The position numbers were made by a program, and so were the translations under genes. Positions 26,593-35,537 of a stretch of DNA of 64,000 nt are shown here, piece after piece. Under the pieces are notes generated by a model that searched no databases, was not told the DNA's origin, and was given only the letters and a program-made list of their open reading frames with translations. Source of the DNA: Alphaproteobacteria bacterium (GTDB lineage Bacteria > Pseudomonadota > Alphaproteobacteria > UBA9655); the NCBI GenBank assembly GCA_019752515.1, contig JAIEMB010000018.1, positions 16,006 to 80,005 on the forward strand, in the 5' to 3' direction. How positions within the stretch are numbered: the first letter of the stretch is position 1; each line of letters starts with the position of its first letter.

Positions 26593-27882
26593 TTAAGCCT
26601 CCATGGGAAATTCTTTTTTATGAGAATATGCCAGCACAGATTTCTTCTTCCATAACTCTATCTTTGTCATTCCTAAAAGACTTAAAAGCGCAATCGCTGA
26701 GCCAAACATTACATAAAATGCAGGAGTTTTTTGATCTTGGGTAAAAATTACAAGAAGTTCCTCAATGAGAGGCGTTGTTCCACCTAAGAGGGCCTGCCCT
26801 AACGTAATACCAAAAGCAATTCCTGTATATCTTTCCTTAGTAAGAAATAATTCCTTAAACAAAGCTGTGGCTGGTCCACAAAAGCCGGCACAAAATGTAA
26901 TTAATGTAATTTGAGAGATAAATATCCTCTCAACAGAAAGATCCTGATCGAAGTAAAAAAAAACGGGATAAGCTATAAAAAAAACAGATAGAGCAGATCC
27001 CGCCATGAGTTTTTTTACACCAAGCTTATCTGACAAAAATCCCATTAATAAAACAATCATCAACCAATAAAGAACAAGCAAAGTATCAATAAAAATAATG
27101 TAGTGCGAAGAAATTTTAATAGTATTTTTATAAATATTATTCATATACACAGTTGTAGTATATAAATAAATATGCCCACAAGTACCTATGGCTCCAGCAT
27201 ACAAGATACTTTTTTTTCAGTACTTAAAAATTTCCCTTAGAGGATTTATTAAGAGAGACTCATGTTGAACTGATCTAATAAAATCTGGAGTTTCATACAT
27301 TTTCTTCCTTAAAAAGTAACTCATCAAAGTGAGAAATGAACCAATTAAAAATGGAATCCTCCAGCCCCACTCAGGGAAAAAAGGAGAAGTTGTAAAGCTA
27401 CCTATGGTCGTGCCCAATGCTACCCCCAAGAATCCTACTGCACATACAAAACTTCCAGAAAGGCCAGCATGTTCTTCTAAAGTGTGTTCCCCAATAAAGA
27501 TAGCAGCCCCACTAAACTCTCCTCCTGCACAAAAGCCTTGCATAAGCCTGCAACATATTAAAAGCAATGGGGCAGCCAACCCTATTTGCTCATAGGTTGG
27601 TAGAAGCCCCATTACTAATGTGGGAAGAACAACCAACATTATAGACCACATAAAAGCTTGCTTGCGACCGTACTTATCTCCAAGAATCCCAAACACAATC
27701 CCACCAAAAGGTCTCATTAGATACCCAGCTGCAAAAGTTCCCATACTGGAAAAAAGAGAAAGCATATCGTTTTCAGGGAAAAAAATAGGAGTCAACATGG
27801 ATGCAAAAAATCCATATAACACAACGTCATATCGCTCAAGAGCATGGCCTATTAATGCCGCAATCATAGATTTTTTATCCAT
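26593..27882 (-). pseudogene. MFS transporter (metabolite:H+ symporter, ProP-like) interrupted by one in-frame TGA
   Basis: Two frames, 27217-27882 (221 residues) and 26593-27204 (203 residues), lie in the same phase and are separated only by TGA plus four sense codons. Together they give a 429-residue, 12-helix MHS-family symporter: ALERYDVVLYGFFAS, LGDKYGRKQAF (loop 2-3 signature), RLMQGFCAGGEFSGA and, in the second half, FLSDKLGVKKLMAGS (loop 8-9). The TGA sits after EIFKY, where ProP-like proteins have Tyr-Trp, so it looks like a TGG-to-TGA change. Neighbouring genes end in TGA, so TGA is a stop here. Likely a young pseudogene unless read through. Substrate unknown (osmolyte or organic acid class). 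Confidence 0.75.
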
Positions 27883-28216
27883 ATTTTATCATCCATAAAG
27901 TAGTTAGCTTATGATACATTATCTGCCTCTGAGGTTAATACCGTAAATTTTACAGTATAGGATTGTTAATGTTTGATTACCGTTAGGCTATAAACCAATT
28001 GCGATTTGAAGGGGGACCACTTCCAAAGGAACTATTGGAACATGCTTCTTCACTTCCTTGGAAACATACTGAGGCTGTTGCGAACTGACAAGATTTGAGA
28101 AATTTGTTATAAAGAAAGGAAACGATTGGCGAGGCTCCAATGAATGAATTTGAGATGATTTGCATAGAAATGGGAGATTCATGAAGGTTTAGGATTTTAG
28201 AAAGGTTGATTGTCTC

Positions 28217-28743
28217 TTGAAACAGGTAAAAAGTAATAATACCCATGAAGGTTACGGATTAACAAGGGTATTTCGCTGCCTCTTATTACAATTTCTAGAA
28301 GATTTAAGCGATCGAGAGTTAGAGGTATTCTTACAAGAAAATACTGCCGGTAAATGGTTTTGTGGATTTTTATTAAATGAAGATACGCCAGATCACACAG
28401 TTTTTTCCCGGGCTCGTAAAAAATAGGGACGGATCTTCTCTTAAAGATCTTTACAAATCTTCGAGATCAACTGAAAACTCAAGGCTATATAAATGAAGTC
28501 TTTACGTTTGTGGATGCAAGCCATCATATTGCTAAAGCTTCTCTATGGGAAGAACGAGACAAAGTTCTCAAGCAAAAGTATGAAAAACTCAACAATGAAG
28601 TTCTTCCTAAAGTAGCTCATGATAAACAAGCCCGCATTGGATGCAAGGGAAAGAACAAGTATTGGTATGGCTATAAAAAGCATATCAGTGTTGATGTGCA
28701 GTCGGGCATGATTAATAAGGTCGCTATAACGTTTGCCAATTGA
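28217..28743 (+). pseudogene. IS5-like (DUF772-type) transposase remnant, frameshifted
   Basis: Two frames read as one transposase: 28217-28426 (GYGLTRVFRCLLLQFLEDLSD..., TPDHTVFSRARKK) and 28510-28743 (FVDASHHIAKASLWEERDK, ARIGCKGKNKYWYGYKKH, SVDVQSG). A one-base shift near 28425 links them (RKK-IGTDLL). The catalytic D of FVDASHH is visible, but the C-terminal part is lost where the next IS5-family element begins (about 28744). A GGCTGTTGCGAAC stretch near 28070 may be its left terminal repeat. Confidence 0.65.
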
Positions 28744-29688
28744 CAGAGCGCCCTTATTCAAGCATTTAGTCTTATAGAGTGGGAGATTATAAGAGAGCAT
28801 CTGGGGAAGCTTGGGAGGTCTGGCTATGGTCCAAATGGATATGCTCCTATAGATTTACTAAAGGCCCTGATATTACAAAGTTGGCATAATTTGAGTGATG
28901 AAGGTTTAGAAGAGGCCTTGAGAGTTCGTTTGGATTTTATGGTCGTCACAAGCTTAGAGAAGGTTCCCGACCATACCACTCTTTGTCGTTTTCGGAATTT
29001 ACTGATGAGCCAAAATCTGTGGGACAAGATATTGAATTTAATTAACGATCAACTTGAAGGAAAAGGGCTAAAGGTGACACATTCCCAAGGAGCTATTGTT
29101 GATGCCACTCTTATAAGTTCCGCTGCTCGTTCTCGTAAAGAGAGGGAGGGAATAGCTATTGATCGCCAGGAAGAAAATCACTACCGCATTGAAGAGCAAG
29201 AGAAGTTTTCTAAAGATCCAGATGCAACATGGCTTAAGAAGGGAAAACGGAGCTACTTTGGCTATAAGGGATTTATGATCGTTGATCAAGAAGATGGATA
29301 CATTGATCAAGTTCATGTGACTCCTGCTCATATATCTGAAGTGAGCGAATTGAAAGAAATCATAAAGGATCGTCAAGATAAGCGCCTTTATGGAGATAAG
29401 GGATATGCCTCTCAGAGTAACAAAGAGATGTTGAGAGCTAAAAAGACTAAAAACGGTCTCATGGAAAAAGCAAAAAGAAATAAGCCATTGAGTTCCTGGC
29501 AGAAAGTATTTAATCGGATGATTTCCAAAGTTCGTTATCGAATTGAGCAAGGTTTTGGGACTTTGAAGAGGAGATTTAAGTTTAGCCGGGCGGCTTATTT
29601 TACAACTTTTAAAGTCCAAGGCCAGATGGCTCTAAAGGCTATAGCTTTCAATCTTTTGAAAGCTTCAAATAAGGTTTCTTATGGGTGA
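28744..29688 (+). CDS. IS5-family DDE transposase
   Basis: The frame is open from 28744 to 29688; only TTG at 28891 is offered as a start, yet homology clearly extends upstream (SLIEWEIIREHLGKLG, DLLKALILQSWHNLSDEGLEEAL). DDE motifs are visible: GAIVDATLI, YGDKGYAS, and the C-terminal KVRYRIEQGFGTLKRRF. TWLKKGKRSYFGYKG is also typical of IS5 enzymes. The first 10-20 residues and start codon seem to be missing or the start is unusual, so activity is uncertain. Confidence 0.8.
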   Translation, partial: QSALIQAFSLIEWEIIREHLGKLGRSGYGPNGYAPIDLLKALILQSWHNLSDEGLEEALRVRLDFMVVTSLEKVPDHTTLCRFRNLLMSQNLWDKILNLINDQLEGKGLKVTHSQGAIVDATLISSAARSRKEREGIAIDRQEENHYRIEEQEKFSKDPDATWLKKGKRSYFGYKGFMIVDQEDGYIDQVHVTPAHISEVSELKEIIKDRQDKRLYGDKGYASQSNKEMLRAKKTKNGLMEKAKRNKPLSSWQKVFNRMISKVRYRIEQGFGTLKRRFKFSRAAYFTTFKVQGQMALKAIAFNLLKASNKVSYG

Positions 29689-29703
29689 GTGGGCGCTTAT
29701 AAA
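28744..29703 (+). mobile_element. IS5-family insertion sequence
   Basis: Contains the transposase 28744-29688. A 7-bp inverted AGCGCCC lies at both ends (28747-28753 and 29691-29697), suggesting short terminal repeats. It inserted in or replaced the 3' part of the preceding IS5-like transposase. No clear target duplication seen. Confidence 0.5.
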
Positions 29704-29901
29704 AGGTGTTTCAAGAAAAAGTTAGAGGGAAAATAAAAGAAAAAAAGGCAAAAAATTCACTAAACCGAGCCATACAACCAAAAACTAAGCCCTTCCCACC
29801 ACTGCCCACAAAAAATTACCTATTACGCAATGGCCTCTAGTTGCTAATTCTTAAATTTTTTGCTATAGTTTTTTCTCTTTCATTAAAATAGGAAATAGAG
29901 T

Positions 29902-30702
29902 ATGAAATTAAAGGGATCACTAAAATTATTAGCTGTCTTTATTCTAGTGACATTTCCATTAGCAGTTTTATCTATGGAATCTATAGATATTTTTTTAGAT
30001 AATCAGGAAGAAGATGAATCTTCCCATCATTCTTTAAGAAAATTAGAAAATATTTCTGAAGAAATAGAACAAGAAAAGATCAAAAAACCAGGAACATGTG
30101 GAAGCTGCTTCTGTCGTTTCTTACATAATGAGGAAGAAGAGGTACACCCACGTATAAAAAGAAAAGGAAAATTTACCTATGGTACAAGTAATGCTGATAC
30201 GAGCAGACTCATCAAAGGAGAGGTTAGTTATTTTTTAGGATTATGGAATTGGCAGCAAACAGTAACATATAACAAGAAAAAAATGAGTCGGTGGGCTGCA
30301 CGTGATATGTGGGAAAAGGAAGAAAGAGATAGAAAAGTAAAAGAAAAAGAAAGAGAATTTCCAGATCATGCTAACTGGGGTTGGACTTATGAAGAAAATG
30401 ATAAGGGTGAGATTGGGGGAATGGGTACCATAGAAACATATAAAAAAAAGACATATATGCAATGGATGCAAGAACCACCACATCTACAGCCAGAAGATAA
30501 AATCTTGAACAAGTTAAAGGAATACTATGAAGCAAAACGACAGCGTGAAGCGAATAAGCAGCGTGAAGCTGAAGCTGCTAGACGAAGAGCAGAAGAAAGC
30601 CGTCAACAAAAATCTAATAATTACTCTTCAAGTAAACATGCAAATTGCACGTATGGATGCTGCTATCCTGGCCCTCCTCATGAGTGTCCCAAAAGGTTTT
30701 AA
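29902..30702 (+). CDS. Secreted charged hypothetical protein with coiled-coil and Cys tail
   Basis: The 266-residue product has a signal peptide (MKLKGSLKLLAVFILVTFPLAVLS), an acidic segment (DNQEEDESSHH), a CGSCFCRF motif near residue 72, and a long Lys/Glu/Arg-rich, coiled-coil-like part (residues 135-235, with REANKQREAEAARRRAEES). The end is Cys-rich (NCTYGCCYPGPPHECPKRF). I recognise no family. Such small exported charged proteins are frequent in this window and could be effectors, which is speculation. Confidence 0.55.
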   Translation: MKLKGSLKLLAVFILVTFPLAVLSMESIDIFLDNQEEDESSHHSLRKLENISEEIEQEKIKKPGTCGSCFCRFLHNEEEEVHPRIKRKGKFTYGTSNADTSRLIKGEVSYFLGLWNWQQTVTYNKKKMSRWAARDMWEKEERDRKVKEKEREFPDHANWGWTYEENDKGEIGGMGTIETYKKKTYMQWMQEPPHLQPEDKILNKLKEYYEAKRQREANKQREAEAARRRAEESRQQKSNNYSSSKHANCTYGCCYPGPPHECPKRF

Positions 30703-30890
30703 ATCTATAAGACAAAAAAGCACCTGATTCTCAAGTAGGTTCAATTAAAAAATAGCGTATACTATTTTTATAAGTTCTTACAAATGCAAAAAAAGAGCTA
30801 AAGTCTTATAAAATAATCTATGGGGCACTTAACATAAGAACGATATTATGATAAGATAGCCTTCTAAAAATAAAGAGAAGGCAAATAAAT
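30703..30890. other. Intergenic, no feature seen
   Basis: AT-rich DNA between the secreted protein and an IS1 remnant. No ORF or structure identified. Confidence 0.3.
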
Positions 30891-31480
30891 ACCTGAGTTA
30901 AGTTGCAAGAAATGCCAATCAACAAGATGTGTTAAAAGCGGTCATGTGAGAGGATTTTAAAGATACAAATGTAAAGTGCGGCTACCAATAATGGATACAC
31001 GGATACGAACGCCGGGGATTTATCCTGCTTTAAAATCTTCGCCATCGCGCTTTACGCCTATTGTGGCGTATCAATGGGAAAAATTACCTGATCTTTATAA
31101 AATAAGCATCGTCGCTGTCTTAAAACGGATACGTGCAGCAGATTTAGATGTAGCTCCTCTTAACTCAACTTATGTCTCTGATATTGTTATGATCGATGAA
31201 GTTTGGCACTTTGTGAATGGGAAAAAAACAAAGTATGGATTTGGCCAGCCATTAATGGGGTAGTGCGTGGCCCTCTTGGATGGGAATTGGGCCATCGTGG
31301 CGATGTCAGCGCCCAAAAGTGTATCTCCCATTGATACAGGAACATGTTCATTTGTGACGGAATGGGATGGTTTTTTTAGGCTTTTGCCAGAGGAGAGGCA
31401 TTTTTATGGAAAGAATCTAACCTTTCCTATCGAAGGGATAGTGATAAGGTTCCTGTCAATTTGTGTTGGGAAACATGATT
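30891..31480 (+). pseudogene. IS1-family transposase remnant with several frameshifts
   Basis: Reading across frames recovers a nearly full IS1: an InsA zinc-finger start (LSCKKCQSTRCVKSGHVRG), then DTRIR, InsB text MIDEVWHFVNGKKTKYGFG, PLGWELGHRGD, and VTEWDGFFRLLPEERHFYGK followed by LTFPIEG. At least three frame changes are needed, and the region after 31440 is unrecognisable. The copy is distinct from the InsB remnant at 18390-18585, which is of a different IS1 subtype. Confidence 0.7.
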
Positions 31481-31625
31481 AAAAGATTGGTGCTTGTGAC
31501 TTTACGAACATTGCCAATGCCTAGAAGACTCCTAAAGCTAACTGAGTCTCATTGGTAATCAGGTAAGCTAATGTAGGTGCTGTTCATTTTTGGAGGTATG
31601 CCCTTGAAGTCTTTTAGTATTTTAA

Positions 31626-32594
31626 CCCGAGCTATGGATAAGGAATTAAGTTAACATATTGAAAGAATTGAGGTATCCTCTTTTTTGCAAAAAACAAGGA
31701 GGACCCTCAATGACTATAGATTACGATATTTTGTTCTGCTTTGTCGACGACTTTTGTAAAGGCTTTGAACCATGGTACAAAAGACAACTTATTTCAGATG
31801 GCTTAATACGACGTAATCGGCCTTGTCGCCTAAAATTATCAGAGATATTGACCATCCTCATTGCCTATCATCAATCAGGAATGGCTTGCTTTAAGTATTT
31901 TTATCTTGATTTATATGGTAACTCTAAGGGCCTATTCCATGAACTTGTTCATTATGATCGGTTTATTACGTTGATCAAAACAGCCTTCCCCACACTTGTC
32001 TGCCTTTTAAAAAGTTTAGAAGGGGAGAAGACTGAGTATATGTTCATAGACTCAACACCAATGGCCGTATGCCACAATTTACGAGAGAGAAAGCATAAGA
32101 CTTTTAAAGCTCTTGCGGCTAAAGGCAAAACCTCTACTGGGTGGTTCTTTGGATTTAAACTTCACATGATCTTCAATACAAAAGGAGAAATTATTCGCCT
32201 CGTGATTACACCAGGCAATATCAGTGATAGAACTCCTGTTGTTGATATGATTAATGGAATTACATGCAAGTTATTGGGAGATAAAGGATATCTTTCACAA
32301 AATCTATTCAATCAACTCTTTGACAAGGGCGTTAAGTTGATTACTAAGATCAGGAAAAATATGAAAAACTGCTTAATGGAAATGCAAGATAAATTGATGC
32401 TTATGAGGAGGTCATTCATTGAGACTATTTTCTCTTCTCTCAAATGTTTGAATACACTGATCCATCATCGGCATCGGTGTCCAATGAATGCTTTTACTCA
32501 TCTCTTTGCTGGCCTCGTTAACTATCAACTTAGATCCGACAAACCATCACTTCACTCTTTGGATAATCTCATCCCTTATCCATAGCTCGGGTTA
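31626..32594 (+). mobile_element. IS982-family insertion sequence with 19-bp inverted repeats
   Basis: ACCCGAGCTATGGATAAGG at 31626-31644 recurs exactly inverted at 32576-32594. The flanking TTTA/TAAA extends the repeat by four bases. It encloses one intact transposase. The right end lies inside the 3' end of the nuclease-like gene at 32569-33813 and supplies its stop codon. It looks like a recent, complete copy. Confidence 0.85.
31710..32585 (+). CDS. IS982-family transposase
   Basis: DDE transposase, 291 residues from the Met at 31710, which is preceded by AAGGAGG; the frame is open to 31659. Family features are the N-terminal LSEILTILIAYHQSG, the first Asp in YMFIDSTPMAVCHN, the second in LLGDKGYLSQ and the Glu in RSFIETIFSSLKCLN. 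The C-terminus (HHRHRCPMNAFTHLFAGLVNYQL) is typical. Intact and flanked by perfect inverted repeats, so probably active or recently active. Confidence 0.88.
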   Translation: MTIDYDILFCFVDDFCKGFEPWYKRQLISDGLIRRNRPCRLKLSEILTILIAYHQSGMACFKYFYLDLYGNSKGLFHELVHYDRFITLIKTAFPTLVCLLKSLEGEKTEYMFIDSTPMAVCHNLRERKHKTFKALAAKGKTSTGWFFGFKLHMIFNTKGEIIRLVITPGNISDRTPVVDMINGITCKLLGDKGYLSQNLFNQLFDKGVKLITKIRKNMKNCLMEMQDKLMLMRRSFIETIFSSLKCLNTLIHHRHRCPMNAFTHLFAGLVNYQLRSDKPSLHSLDNLIPYP

Positions 32595-33813
32595 AATTAA
32601 ACAATACCCTTGCCGTTTCTAAATCTTCAAATTCGGGCGTATAGTTAAGAATGTGTATAATACCTCTTAAGTTTCGATTATTATAGTCACCACTTTCAAT
32701 TTTATAATGGGCCATTTTAAGATATTTTTGAGCTAGCCTTATGTTTTTTATGCTTTTCCCTCCTATAACAGTCCTCATAACTTCTTGATCGGCTTCTCCC
32801 ATCATATCTACAAGAGAGCCAAAACCTCGAACAATAGCTTCTCTAAAGGCACGCTCTTCTTTATATTTCTCAGGAAATTTATCTTTTGTAGTTTCATATG
32901 CACGCTGAACGGGTTCAGAAAGGTTAGGAAAACTAGTAAGAAATGTTGCTTGCCTTTCTCCTTCCGATCGATCATCTAGTTCCCAGTAAATTCGGTTGTT
33001 TGAGTAATAATGAATTGCCGATTCAAGGCTCGTAAGTCCTTCAAAATCAAGGATAGCAGCCTTATTAATACTTTGACTCATGATGGTTTTGATTAAAGTG
33101 GCACGTGCTCTTGGGGGAAAAGCATGTTCTGTTAGGTTATTAAATAAAGCAGTTATATCAGCATGAATAGAATGAGAGAGGATTGTTCCCTTATTGCATT
33201 GCTCCATGTGCGGAATTGGGTTTTGAGCTTGAACAAAGGGAATATAAAAATAACTAATAAGCTCATTGATTCGAAAAAGGTCTAAATAGTTTAAATAATT
33301 AGATCTAGACAACTTTTCAAAATCTAAAGCTTCGTAATCAATAAGGTTAGGAAAGAAGTAAGCGGCCTCTGGAGTACCATTATACAATTCAATAAAAATA
33401 AAGGCTTCAGGAATTTTTGTCTTATTTGTTACGTGCGGCGTGTGATAGTAAAATGAAATTTCTCTATATTCTCCTCCTATTCCCGCACTTCGGATTCTCT
33501 GGACCAATGGGTTCCTTATATATCGATTATAAAATCTATTTTGGGGCACCAAATTATCAGGATCATTTGTAGATAAAATTCCTCCGTGTTGCTCAATGGT
33601 ATCCGCATGATCGCAACCATGACCCCAATCAAAGACAAGCGTACGCCCTGTTGGAAGTAGATGTTGATAGCTACATGGAATTATTCGTTCCCGTTCTTTG
33701 TTGTAAGTTAAACCTTTAGGGAGACATTTTGCATGGGTTTCAGAAATGTCTTCTCCTGTTCTAGAGACGAAGTTAGGGGGGATCACTCCGTCAGTGTAGA
33801 GCTTTGCATTCAT
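32569..33813 (-). pseudogene. DNA/RNA non-specific endonuclease-like protein truncated by IS982
   Basis: The 414-residue frame contains TLVFDWGHGCDHAD (residues 59-71) and, about 20 residues on, NDPDNLVPQNRFYNRYIRNPLVQRIR. These match the order of the DRGH catalytic motif and the metal-binding Asn of the beta-beta-alpha-metal nucleases (His65, Asn87 or 92), with Trp replacing Arg. The C-terminal 250 residues are helical and unknown. The frame stays open upstream of the Met to about 33885 (SWKWNNVYRTTKKELQ), so the 5' end is also incomplete. The last residues (NLTRAMDKG) come from the IS982 inverted repeat. Assignment is by motif only. Confidence 0.5.
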
Positions 33814-33925
33814 TGCTGCTTCAAAATGCCTATGCTTTTGTAGCTCTTTCTTTGTAGTTCTATATACATTATTCCATTTCCAGGAGAAGGACTTGATTGA
33901 ATTGGTAAGTCATTCACTAATTTTA

Positions 33926-34786
33926 CTAGCTGCTGTGGGGGATTCCTGGCTTAGCAGAATGAAATACATCTGTAACAGTTTCAAAGTCTGCGAGATATTT
34001 TTGTTGCTTTTTACCCAAAATACTTAAGGTACTTATATCAGGCGGAATATGACCTTCTTCTCTATCAGAAGAGCCATAGAGAAATTTATCTTCTCCATTT
34101 ATATGCATAATAGCTCTAAGATTATTAGCGCATCCATAACCTGGAACAGCCTTCTGATCATAAGTTGCTTTTACTCTTATTATTGAGTTCACTGAAAGTG
34201 GCTGTGGATTTGCAGCAGCGCCAAGTTCCCAGTTTTCCATCTCCACTTTTGGTAAAAGACCTAGTATCTCTTGATTAGCAGGATGTTGCTGAAAAGAGAG
34301 AAGTTGATCTATGCTAATCCCTAGTTGCAGCGCAACATCCTCCACAGAAGTTATGCGAATAAGCTGACCTAGAATAATTTGACTTTGCTCAATTGGTGAA
34401 AAAAGTCTCCAGACTTCCTTTTTCTCTATTAAAGCTAAATTGAATCTTCAAAGGGCTTTGTTTGATTTTTTCTTTTCAATTAAAGCTTTTAATGGAGATC
34501 GTGAAAGAGTTGATCGTGAATCCTCCTTAATTTTTTTTAAAAGGTTTCCTTTATAATTATGCTTCCAATGAGGCAAAAGCAGCTTTGCTGCCTCGTCAGC
34601 AGGAATTGTAAATTGTAGAACATAGCGAAGAGGGTCAAGCATCCCTTTTTCTATAGAAAGTGCTTTTAGAGTTGCAGGTATTTTTTTTGGAGCTTGCTTA
34701 TTGTCTTGCTCGTCCATCCCCCACGCTCCAGAGACTCCCCAAAGTACCATTGTAGATACTAAAAGTGATTTTTTAAAAATTTTCAT
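33926..34786 (-). pseudogene. Secreted protein with LysM-like segment, split by an in-frame TGA
   Basis: Frame 34448-34786 encodes a signal peptide (MKIFKKSLLVSTMVLWGVSGAWG) and 90 further residues ending SNKAL-TGA. The same frame continues open (RFNLALIEKKEVWRLFSP...) through 34345 and on to 33926 (SS-TAG-TAA), 286 residues in all. Residues after the TGA contain IRITSVEDVALQLGISIDQL and, later, LSVNSIIRVKA, which has the pattern of a LysM domain (weak). Together with the downstream nuclease-like frame, which lacks a signal peptide, this may be the front of one exported nuclease gene that has decayed. Alternatively the 112-residue ORF is a complete small protein. Confidence 0.4.
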
Positions 34787-34832
34787 AAACGCTCCTTACT
34801 ATTTTTTTTGTACTATAGATTTATCTAAATCA

Positions 34833-35426
34833 TTATGTATTGGTTGAAAGCAGTTCTAAACTCCTTAGTTGAGCAGATCGTAGTACGCTTTCTTTGTTTA
34901 CGCTCGTACATAGTCTTTCAAACAAACGGCTTTTAATAAAATGTTGAAGGAGAGAAGGTGTCCAATTACTATTAAAGGCTTCTTTTTCATAAAAAACTCT
35001 AGCCTTAGGACAATCGATATATATGAGAAGACGATAATGCTCCCAACTGAGAGGAGCTTGAAGCTGAGAATTGTCTCCACTTGCATTTAGTTTTCTTTGT
35101 GTCTTAAAAGCAGAGGGATAAAGAAAATAGAATTGGCGGCTTTCCTCAAACATTGATTGCATAAACTGACTACCAAACTTTTTGATAAATCGTTCAATAA
35201 GCTGGAATAAAAGTTCTGAACGATCCTCTTCTTTTATAGCTTGCTGTTGTTCGTACTCGGCAATTAGCCTACCAATCTTCCAATAAAGATGGGGGATTTT
35301 AAAATGAAACTTTTGCAAATGAGGATTTTGTATTTGATAAAAGAGAGCAGAGATTTCGGAAGAGAGTCTCTCTATATCTGGGAATGAAAGAGAAAAATTA
35401 CATACTGCATATCGTCGGCGGCCCAT
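34833..35426 (-). CDS. DUF1016 (YhcG-like) N-terminal domain, nuclease part absent
   Basis: The 197 residues match the N-terminal helical domain of YhcG/DUF1016 proteins: HLYWKIGRLIAEYEQQ, KFGSQFMQSMFEESRQFYFLYP, and LSWEHYRLLIYIDCPKARVFYEKEAFNSNW. Full proteins continue with a PDDEXK nuclease-type domain (about 340 residues total); here it stops after the first domain. It lies at the end of the tra cluster, just after traD, where accessory defence-like genes often reside. Either a truncated gene or a stand-alone domain. Confidence 0.7.
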   Translation of the reverse strand: MGRRRYAVCNFSLSFPDIERLSSEISALFYQIQNPHLQKFHFKIPHLYWKIGRLIAEYEQQQAIKEEDRSELLFQLIERFIKKFGSQFMQSMFEESRQFYFLYPSAFKTQRKLNASGDNSQLQAPLSWEHYRLLIYIDCPKARVFYEKEAFNSNWTPSLLQHFIKSRLFERLCTSVNKESVLRSAQLRSLELLSTNT

Positions 35427-35537
35427 AAACTCCCTATAAGTGTCGTTTTTTATGTTTTAATAATTGTTATGATAACAAAGAGAAAAGTCGAATTCAAGTA
35501 GAGTGTTGAAGTTTTTAAAAGCATGGAACTTTGGCTC

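Noticed and set aside
26398..26655. Plus-strand 85-residue ORF after the protease
   Set aside because: No ribosome site, no recognisable family, and its 3' end overlaps the coding part of the transporter; possibly decayed IS text, but I could not identify it.
26593..27882. TGA reassigned to tryptophan
   Set aside because: Considered because TGA replaces a conserved Trp, but nuoA, nuoD, traW and others end in TGA within ATGA overlaps, so the standard code holds.
27983..28246. Minus-strand ORFs of 87 and 64 residues left of the IS5-like remnant
   Set aside because: Overlapping frames of one another with no features; more likely the left end of the IS element.
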